The translations under genes and the position numbers were made by a program. From a virus, in IMG/VR virus record IMGVR_UViG_3300009170_000544, positions 1 to 42,795 of that record: a DNA stretch of 42,795 nt. One strand, given 5' to 3'. A model generated the notes under the pieces. It made no database searches and was not told the DNA's origin. It saw only the letters and a list, made by a program, of their open reading frames with translations. Each line of letters begins with the position of its first letter. Position 1 is the stretch's first letter. Of this stretch, positions 38,312 to 42,795 are shown piece by piece.

Positions 38312-38570
38312 GTTTTTAGATAACCAAACTCGACTGAGTTATGACTATAGAGTAATAGCTCATGAGTATATTAAGGGATATGTATTCTCAATCCATACTG
38401 TGTATTATGATGAAGATCATAATCCAATTTCATACTCAGTAAACCCAGTCTGGGTTGAGAGAGAGGATATGGAAGAAATTCATACTCTATTAGATAGAAT
38501 GCGTGACGCAACTCTTAAACCTATATTATCAGCTGATAATTTTCCAAACGAATTTGATATTGAAGAATAA
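38301..38570 (+). CDS. Small unknown protein (89 residues)
   Basis: An 89-residue protein, β-rich in the middle (KGYVFSIHTVYYDEDHNPIS) with an acidic C-terminal helix. No family recognised. ATG 38301 is preferred over a TTG 15 bases upstream. It shares one base with the next start. Confidence 0.6.
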   Translation: MITEFLDNQTRLSYDYRVIAHEYIKGYVFSIHTVYYDEDHNPISYSVNPVWVEREDMEEIHTLLDRMRDATLKPILSADNFPNEFDIEE

Positions 38571-38800
38571 TGAAACAAAGAACAGCAATGCAAACCTTGA
38601 TTCATGAGATAAGCAAATCCCCAATCTCAAATCTGTCTATTTTAAATCTGATTGAGAACTTGCGACTGCTTGAGGTGGAGAAGGAGCAGATTGAACAGGC
38701 ATTTAATGGAGGAAGAGAAGAAAGAGACTACAAAAGCAGTCTTTGGGATTGTAAAAGTGGATTAGATTACTATAACGAAACCTATAACACTGGAGAATAA
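38570..38800 (+). CDS. Small helical protein (76 residues)
   Basis: A helical, charged protein (ISNLSILNLIENLRLLEVEKE). No family recognised. A 22-base direct repeat covers its start region (38573-38594) and recurs over the start of the gene at 39068; the in-frame ATG at 38588 inside the repeat may be the real start. Confidence 0.58.
   Translation: MKQRTAMQTLIHEISKSPISNLSILNLIENLRLLEVEKEQIEQAFNGGREERDYKSSLWDCKSGLDYYNETYNTGE
38573..38594 (+). repeat. 22-base direct repeat, copy 1
   Basis: AAACAAAGAACAGCAATG followed by CAAA. Identical to 39053-39074. The ATG inside is in frame with the gene starting at 38570. Confidence 0.9.
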
Positions 38801-39084
38801 TGAACCAAATAAAACTATCTCACGAAGAAAATATCACCTCAGGATTAAACGGATTAAAAAAAGAGAGAGACTTCTATCGAGATAGGACCCAAACCTTACA
38901 AGCCCGTCTTGATCTACTTATTGCTTGGTATGAGAGTAATCCACAAATCTCTGACACGTGGATTAATCAATGCATTCAAGATTGGAAAAATAATCAAGTA
39001 TATAATATTCAAGAATCACTTCTTTCAACTGATTATGTAGTAGAAGGAATTAAAACAAAGAACAGCAATGCAAAAGTTAAATGA
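38800..39084 (+). CDS. Small helical protein (94 residues)
   Basis: A charged helical protein (GLKKERDFYRDRTQTLQARLDLL) with a likely short coiled coil near residues 18-42. No family recognised. The last residues are encoded by the second copy of the 22-base repeat, and the 3' end overlaps the next gene by 17 bases. Confidence 0.58.
   Translation: MNQIKLSHEENITSGLNGLKKERDFYRDRTQTLQARLDLLIAWYESNPQISDTWINQCIQDWKNNQVYNIQESLLSTDYVVEGIKTKNSNAKVK
39053..39074 (+). repeat. 22-base direct repeat, copy 2
   Basis: Identical to 38573-38594. The ATG inside, at 39068, starts the next gene, while the same bases encode the end of the gene at 38800 in another frame. Confidence 0.9.
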
Positions 39085-39295
39085 ATTGAACCGTAGAAAC
39101 CTTAGTGGAGTGTACATCTTGCACAAGTTTGAAGATGAAGAGAAAAAACAACCCACTTGCTTTGAGGATTGCCCTGTCGCAGTACAAGATAAATGGTTAG
39201 AATCTCTTGAACTTGATGCAGTTCGAAATCTTGCAAAGATTTTAGGAGGTGCATTAAGGGAGATCGGGGACCAATTTGATCTTGTTAATGACTAA
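39068..39295 (+). CDS. Small unknown protein (75 residues)
   Basis: A 75-residue protein with FEDCPVAVQDKWLESLELD and a C-terminal helix. No family recognised. Its start codon lies in the second copy of the 22-base repeat. Confidence 0.58.
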   Translation: MQKLNELNRRNLSGVYILHKFEDEEKKQPTCFEDCPVAVQDKWLESLELDAVRNLAKILGGALREIGDQFDLVND

Positions 39296-39331
39296 GATTT
39301 ACTGCAACAAAACTTTTAACATAGAAGAGAA

Positions 39332-39520
39332 ATGACAGTTTATGTTGTAACAGCTCATAACTTATATCAAGGAAATCAACACTCCTATGTTGTTGGGGTA
39401 TATGATAATTTTGATGATGCTGAAAAAGCATCTAATATTGAAGAAATGAATAGAGGAGGAAAGTATGAGTGTAGAATCGTTGATTGTACACTCAATACTA
39501 TGCCTGAAGATTTAATATGA
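39332..39520 (+). CDS. Small unknown protein (62 residues)
   Basis: A 62-residue α/β protein (VYVVTAHNLYQ, then GVYDNFDDAEKAS). The strand followed by F-x-x-x-x-x-A is common in small phage proteins of unknown function. It overlaps the thymidylate synthase start by four bases. Confidence 0.6.
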   Translation: MTVYVVTAHNLYQGNQHSYVVGVYDNFDDAEKASNIEEMNRGGKYECRIVDCTLNTMPEDLI

Positions 39521-40473
39521 ATAATTTAGATAAACAATACCAAAACCTCCTTCAAGATATTATTAATAATGGAGTAGAGAAAAAAGATCGTACAGGAACA
39601 GGAACTATTTCAGTTTTCAGTAGACAAATCCGTCATAAGATGAGTGATGGATTTCCACTTCTCACAACTAAGAAGATGGCATTCAAAACTATGGTAACTG
39701 AGTTGTTATGGTTTTTGAGAGGTGATACTAATATCAAATATCTTGTTGATAATGATTGTCATATTTGGGATGGTGATGCGTATAAGAACTACAAAACTTA
39801 TATGAATAATAATATGACAGAAACGAGGTGGTCTAAGGTTGAGATATTGGAGAATGGTGGTTCTATCGGGAGACACTATACACAAGAAGAATTTATCAAT
39901 AAAATCAAAACTGATGATGAGTTTGCTAAAAAGTGGGGTGAGTTAGGTCCAATATACGGACAAATGTGGAGAGATTGGGATGAGGATACAGGAGAGAAAA
40001 TAGACCAAATACAAAACCTAATTAACGACCTTAAAACAAATCCTGACTCAAGACGATTGATGGTTAATGCTTGGAATTGTACATACATTCCACACATGGT
40101 ACTTCCACCTTGTCATTTTTCATTTCAATGTTATTCACATGAAAAAGAAGGTAAACGTTATTTAAGTTTAGCTTGGAATCAACGTTCAGTAGATACGTTC
40201 CTCGGTTTACCATTCAATATTGCTTCTTACGGACTATTACTTGAAATCATTGCTAAGGAAGTAAATATGGTACCTGATGAGTTGATTGGTAATTTAGGCG
40301 ATGTTCACTTGTATTCTAACCATATTGAACAAGCTAAAGAACAAATTGGTAGAGAACCATTTCAACTACCTAAATTAACCTTAGAACATAGTAGTTTAGA
40401 TCCTGTTGAGTTAGTTTATAAGTTGGAAGATTATCAATCACACCCAACAATTAAAGCACCTTTATCTAACTAA
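39517..40473 (+). CDS. thyA: Thymidylate synthase
   Basis: A 318-residue ThyA-type enzyme. KKDRTGTGTISVFSRQIRH is the phosphate-binding N-terminus, TELLWFLRGDTNI a family block, YGQMWRDW the folate side, and MVLPPCHFSFQCY holds the catalytic cysteine. SLAWNQRSVDTFLGLPFNIA and the late HLYSNH supply dUMP contacts. It has an insertion between the small domain and YGQMWRDW, as in several bacterial ThyA forms. Reaction: dUMP plus methylene-tetrahydrofolate gives dTMP, useful to an AT-rich phage. Overlaps the previous gene by four bases. Confidence 0.97.
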   Translation: MNNLDKQYQNLLQDIINNGVEKKDRTGTGTISVFSRQIRHKMSDGFPLLTTKKMAFKTMVTELLWFLRGDTNIKYLVDNDCHIWDGDAYKNYKTYMNNNMTETRWSKVEILENGGSIGRHYTQEEFINKIKTDDEFAKKWGELGPIYGQMWRDWDEDTGEKIDQIQNLINDLKTNPDSRRLMVNAWNCTYIPHMVLPPCHFSFQCYSHEKEGKRYLSLAWNQRSVDTFLGLPFNIASYGLLLEIIAKEVNMVPDELIGNLGDVHLYSNHIEQAKEQIGREPFQLPKLTLEHSSLDPVELVYKLEDYQSHPTIKAPLSN

Positions 40474-40489
40474 AAAATTTACTTAGAAT

Positions 40490-40520
40490 TTTGTTACATG
40501 AAATAGGATTTATATATTTA
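40490..40520 (+). promoter_or_regulatory. Promoter TTTGT-N18-TATATTTA
   Basis: TTTGT at 40490-40494 and TATATTTA at 40513-40520, followed by GGTTATAAG. The -33 region AGAATTTTGTTAC repeats that of the promoter near 31291. ATG at 40541. Confidence 0.66.
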
Positions 40521-40540
40521 GGTTATAAGATTTAAATGTT

Positions 40541-40798
40541 ATGAATGAACAACTATTAGAAGAATTAGGATTTATCAAAGAAGATGGTTTTGACACTAGC
40601 GATGATGACACTCCTGATTTCTATTATTATGTTTTAGATATTGGGGGTGTTTGTCTCATCACTAATGATAGTGATGATGCTGAGAAAAATGGTTGGTATG
40701 TTGAACTGTTTGAAGGAGACATCCGATTTACCGACATTGAACAACTCCAGGAACTAATTACTCTTTTAAAGAAAAATCTTAGAAATTTGGATAACTAA
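40541..40798 (+). CDS. Small acidic protein (85 residues)
   Basis: An 85-residue acidic protein with a β-rich centre (YYYVLDIGGVCLITN) and a C-terminal helix. No family recognised. It has its own promoter upstream and another right at its 3' end. Confidence 0.6.
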   Translation: MNEQLLEELGFIKEDGFDTSDDDTPDFYYYVLDIGGVCLITNDSDDAEKNGWYVELFEGDIRFTDIEQLQELITLLKKNLRNLDN

Positions 40799-40817
40799 GA
40801 GAATTTTCTTATATTTA
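40786..40817 (+). promoter_or_regulatory. Promoter TTTGG-N19-TATATTTA
   Basis: TTTGG at 40786-40790 (inside the end of the upstream gene) and TATATTTA at 40810-40817, spacer 19, preceded by TTTTCT. ATG at 40837. It may also drive tRNA-Pro at 41014. Confidence 0.7.
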
Positions 40818-40836
40818 ATTTATTAAATAAAAGGTT

Positions 40837-41004
40837 ATGAGTGGTAGTAAAACAAGCTGGTTCACCAAATTTCTTGTAGTAAGTTTTGTTCTATTAGGTA
40901 TAGGCTTTATTATCAAATGGTTCTTTAAATTTATATTTTCTATTCCCATTCATATTTGGTTTTGGATTATTTTATTGTTTCTAATTATTCGTTATTCTAA
41001 TTAA
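40837..41004 (+). CDS. Small membrane protein, two segments (55 residues)
   Basis: ATG 40837 to TAA 41002-41004. The product has two hydrophobic stretches (FLVVSFVLLGIGFIIKWFF and IHIWFWIILLFLII) and short polar ends. Could be a holin-like or superinfection-exclusion protein; nothing decides this. It precedes tRNA-Pro by nine bases. Confidence 0.6.
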   Translation: MSGSKTSWFTKFLVVSFVLLGIGFIIKWFFKFIFSIPIHIWFWIILLFLIIRYSN

Positions 41005-41013
41005 TGCTTATTA

Positions 41014-41086
41014 CGGGGTGTAGCTCAGTTGGTAGAGCGCTCGGTTTGGGACCGAGAGGCCGCAGGTTCGAGTCCTGCTACCCCGA
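41014..41086 (+). tRNA. tRNA-Pro (UGG)
   Basis: Anticodon stem CTCGG/CCGAG around loop TTTGGGA gives TGG. T-arm GCAGG-TTCGAGT-CCTGC, acceptor CGGGGTG with TACCCCG; discriminator A. It stands 3.5 kb away from the main tRNA cluster. Confidence 0.95.
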
Positions 41087-41102
41087 CTAATTAAAAAAAT
41101 AT

Positions 41103-41480
41103 ATGATTAAATTATTCCAATTTAGGGACACAATTAACGGAACTAATTTTATTCTCCGTTATTTACTAGGTTTAGTAGTTATTACGGTTAATGCTGGTGG
41201 CTTAGGGTATAATATGGCTGCTGAAAGGTATTCTTTAGTGATACTATTTGCTATTTTAATGTCAAGTGGTATTGTTATTAATTTCACTACATTTTATAAA
41301 CGAATTAAGGCTGTTTACCCAAACCATGTAACAGAATCAATGATTTCATTGGTGGGTTTTAATCTCACTCAATTGTTGGTTGAAGATGAATTGATTAAAA
41401 ATAGTGTTGGGTTGTTGTATTTCATTTATATGTTAATTTTAATTTTCTCTAATTCTGATATTAAGGAACATAGAGGTTAA
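41103..41480 (+). CDS. Membrane protein, possibly DUF805-like
   Basis: A 125-residue protein with about four hydrophobic segments (FILRYLLGLVVITVNAG, VILFAILMSSGIVINF, ISLVGFNLTQLLV, VGLLYFIYMLILIF). The start LFQFRDTINGTNFIL and TTFYKRIKAVYPNHV faintly resemble DUF805 membrane proteins. Function unknown. It follows tRNA-Pro by 16 bases. Confidence 0.65.
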   Translation: MIKLFQFRDTINGTNFILRYLLGLVVITVNAGGLGYNMAAERYSLVILFAILMSSGIVINFTTFYKRIKAVYPNHVTESMISLVGFNLTQLLVEDELIKNSVGLLYFIYMLILIFSNSDIKEHRG

Positions 41481-41497
41481 GGGTTTTTAGACTTTAC

Positions 41498-41505
41498 TAT
41501 ATTTA
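41498..41505 (+). promoter_or_regulatory. TATATTTA box with nearby palindrome
   Basis: A perfect TATATTTA without a TTTGG at -33. Twelve bases downstream, TGTCC-AGT-GGACA (41516-41528 region) is a perfect short inverted repeat that could bind a regulator or form an RNA hairpin. ATG at 41573. Confidence 0.45.
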
Positions 41506-41572
41506 TAATATAGTACTGTCCAGTGGACATGGTGGTATGTTATGTTTAATAAGTAAACAAAAATAAATAATT

Positions 41573-41896
41573 ATGAGTAATTCCAAATTAGTAGATGTTT
41601 CTAAAACATCAGTCCAAAACTTTCTCTCGTTCATGAGGAAAGTTGTAAATTATGTTTTTCTTCTCCTAGTTCTGGCTGCAGGTTTCTTTGTAGGCAAAAC
41701 TTATGTTGAACTTAAACCCGAAGAAAGGGATCCATTGTCTGTCCAAAGTGTAGATAAAGTATCCATTGCAGTTGATGAAAGTAATCAAATTTTGATTATT
41801 AATAGGGAAACAGGTGAGTACCAAATCTTCTCAGATTCAGTTGGTATCACTATCTTTAAGATGTACGCTAACAGGATTTATAGCACTCAACCTTAA
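41573..41896 (+). CDS. Single-pass membrane protein, unknown
   Basis: A 107-residue protein with one membrane segment (NYVFLLLVLAAGFFVGKTY) near residues 25-43, an N-terminal cytoplasmic part and a C-terminal β-rich domain (ILIINRETGEYQIFSD) outside. No family recognised. It lies six bases before the lytic transglycosylase gene, so it may help lysis or cell-wall work. Confidence 0.65.
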   Translation: MSNSKLVDVSKTSVQNFLSFMRKVVNYVFLLLVLAAGFFVGKTYVELKPEERDPLSVQSVDKVSIAVDESNQILIINRETGEYQIFSDSVGITIFKMYANRIYSTQP

Positions 41897-41901
41897 CGCC
41901 C

Positions 41902-42432
41902 ATGACTAAGATTAAATTCATAACTGTGGCTATTATTGTCCTAACTTTTGGACTAAGTATGACCCTCAATGCTCCTAATAGTGAAGCTAATTTAGGTAGT
42001 TTACCTACTATCAATGAAGATGATCCACCATGTCTTCAGATGTATTATTACATTGAAAAATATTCTGAAGAGTATAAAATACCCCGGAAATATGCATATG
42101 GAGTTGCTTATGCTGAGACCCGGTATCGTGGACCATTTGATTGGAAATATAACCATGCTCAAACCAGTTACGCTGGGGCTTTGGGGCCGATGCAGATAAT
42201 GCCTGCTACAGCCAAACTTATTAATGGAAGACCAATTCCAAACTCCACTCTAAAATCAGACATTGAGTTGAATGTTGAAACATCAATGAAACTGTTGCGG
42301 AGACTTAAAAACAAGTATGGAGATTGGAAGGTGGTCTTTGGCTGTTACAATACTGGGAGGCCAATAGTTAATGATTATGCTCATAAAGTGTATAATTATG
42401 ATCCACAATGGGCTCCAACAGCTATAAAGTAA
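41902..42432 (+). CDS. Lytic transglycosylase (SLT domain), exported
   Basis: A 176-residue protein with an N-terminal signal or anchor segment (KFITVAIIVLTFGLSMTL). The SLT core follows: GVAYAETRY holds the catalytic glutamate, GALGPMQIMPATA is the G-x-M-Q-x-M-P motif, and VFGCYNTG the later A-Y-N-x-G-type motif with Cys for Ala. Reaction: cleavage of the MurNAc-GlcNAc bond in peptidoglycan. The export signal suggests it acts from the periplasm, in lysis or remodelling. A strong terminator lies downstream. Confidence 0.9.
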   Translation: MTKIKFITVAIIVLTFGLSMTLNAPNSEANLGSLPTINEDDPPCLQMYYYIEKYSEEYKIPRKYAYGVAYAETRYRGPFDWKYNHAQTSYAGALGPMQIMPATAKLINGRPIPNSTLKSDIELNVETSMKLLRRLKNKYGDWKVVFGCYNTGRPIVNDYAHKVYNYDPQWAPTAIK

Positions 42433-42466
42433 TATTAGAGTAATATCTTAGTAAAGATTTAATAAT

Positions 42467-42497
42467 AGAGGGTTTGGCTCACGCCAAGCCCTCTTTT
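42467..42497 (+). terminator. Rho-independent terminator after the transglycosylase
   Basis: AGAGGGTTTGGC (42467-42478) pairs over 12 positions with GCCAAGCCCTCT (42483-42494) around a TCAC loop, one G-U pair, followed by TTT. It overlaps the next promoter. Confidence 0.88.
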
Positions 42498-42504
42498 ATA
42501 TTTA
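42473..42504 (+). promoter_or_regulatory. Promoter TTTGG-N19-TATATTTA inside the terminator
   Basis: TTTGG at 42473-42477 is in the left arm of the terminator stem and TATATTTA at 42497-42504 follows its right arm, spacer 19. The next ATG (42509) is four bases after the box, so the message would be leaderless. Confidence 0.72.
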
Positions 42505-42508
42505 TGTT

Positions 42509-42700
42509 ATGAAAAAAGGTCAAACTGTGGAGTTTTATTTATTCGGTGTTAAGGAAAAAGGTACTATTTCCAAAGTAAACGAAGATAAAACAGTTAATAT
42601 AGAATTTGACAGTTACACTTATCCAAATACTCAAACATTTAAAACGTTACCAAAGAAAACCAAAGAAATACCCCCCTGGTATATTTTGAAAACCAAGTAA
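42509..42700 (+). CDS. Small basic protein, SH3-like barrel possible
   Basis: A 63-residue β-rich protein. MKKGQTVEFYLFGVKEKGTI and INIEFDSY-like strands resemble a small SH3/KOW barrel, a shape used to bind RNA or protein. No family recognised. It starts four bases after a promoter box. Confidence 0.55.
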   Translation: MKKGQTVEFYLFGVKEKGTISKVNEDKTVNIEFDSYTYPNTQTFKTLPKKTKEIPPWYILKTK

Positions 42701-42706
42701 ACACTT

Positions 42707-42795
42707 ATGAAAAATTTTTATTTAATTTTAGGCTTATTCTCTGCCTTACTTATAACTTCTTGTAAAAAGGATGATGTTATTGAAGTCCCTGATAA
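42707..42795 (+). CDS. Lipoprotein, 3' end outside window
   Basis: ATG 42707 opens a frame that runs off the window. The first 19 residues are a lipoprotein signal: a hydrophobic core (LILGLFSALLI) then TSCKKDD, with the lipid cysteine at residue 19 and acidic residues after it. This is the second lipoprotein in the window and is probably placed in the host envelope. Confidence 0.65.
   Translation, partial: MKNFYLILGLFSALLITSCKKDDVIEVPD

Noticed and set aside
1-42795. CRISPR array, insertion sequence, integrase or attachment site
   Set aside because: No regularly spaced repeats, transposase or integrase motifs were found; the only clear direct repeat is the 22-base pair at 38573 and 39053.

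Overview
The window looks like part of the genome of a large tailed phage with T4-type replication genes whose host is a Bacteroidota (Flavobacteriia-like) bacterium. Reasons for phage: every gene lies on the + strand, genes are packed with ATGA/TAATG overlaps, there is a T4-style replisome set (family-B polymerase, sliding clamp, clamp-loader large and small subunits), a 11-member tRNA run plus one outlying tRNA, thymidylate synthase, two cell-wall enzymes and many very small genes. Reasons for a Bacteroidota host: the promoters read TTTGG-N19-TATATTTA, which resembles the Bacteroidota -33 TTTG / -7 TAnnTTTG type; starts have A-rich leaders rather than strong Shine-Dalgarno sites; and one secreted protease ends in a domain resembling the type IX secretion sorting signal. 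The DNA is AT-rich, and TAA, TGA and TAG all appear as stops.

Layout. (1) 1-9187: replication and folding block: DNA polymerase split into two overlapping genes, sliding clamp, GroES, full-length GroEL, clamp loader gp44- and gp62-like subunits and a Cas4/AddB-like nuclease, with small unknown genes between. (2) 9236-28100: a sugar island of about 19 kb, opened by a ribbon-helix-helix protein. It holds glycosyltransferases (GT4-like, GT2-like, GT10-like), an RmlB-like 4,6-dehydratase, an RmlC-like epimerase, further SDR enzymes, two DegT-fold enzymes in which the PLP lysine is replaced by histidine (ColD/E1-type 3-dehydratases), a two-subunit TPP enzyme, a radical SAM protein, both halves of a HldE-like heptose activation enzyme, an FkbM methyltransferase, and an MTA/SAH-nucleosidase plus adenine phosphoribosyltransferase pair. 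(3) 28137-31287: small accessory genes, including DksA-type, HNH-like and SWIM zinc proteins. (4) 31348-35989: RadA-like ATPase, a lipoprotein and a secreted M43 metalloprotease that both carry dockerin-like repeats, small genes and an M15 peptidase. (5) 36008-37496: tandem promoters and the tRNA cluster, closed by a terminator. (6) 37583-42795: calcineurin-like phosphoesterase, small genes, thymidylate synthase, tRNA-Pro, membrane proteins, a lytic transglycosylase and the start of another lipoprotein.

How it fits together. The most striking part is the sugar island. Its enzymes can be ordered into a pathway for an unusual, possibly branched 3,6-dideoxy sugar: RmlB-like makes a 4-keto-6-deoxy sugar, the Lys-to-His DegT enzymes remove the 3-hydroxyl, the TPP pair could add a two-carbon branch, RmlC-like and SDR enzymes epimerise and reduce, and the glycosyltransferases attach the product. 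MTAN and APRT would clear the 5'-deoxyadenosine and S-adenosylhomocysteine left by the radical SAM enzyme and the methyltransferase. The acceptor (virion protein, phage DNA or host surface glycan) cannot be read from the sequence. A second notable theme is a phage protease apparently built for export through the host type IX system. All functions are inferred from motifs read by eye; no database search was run.
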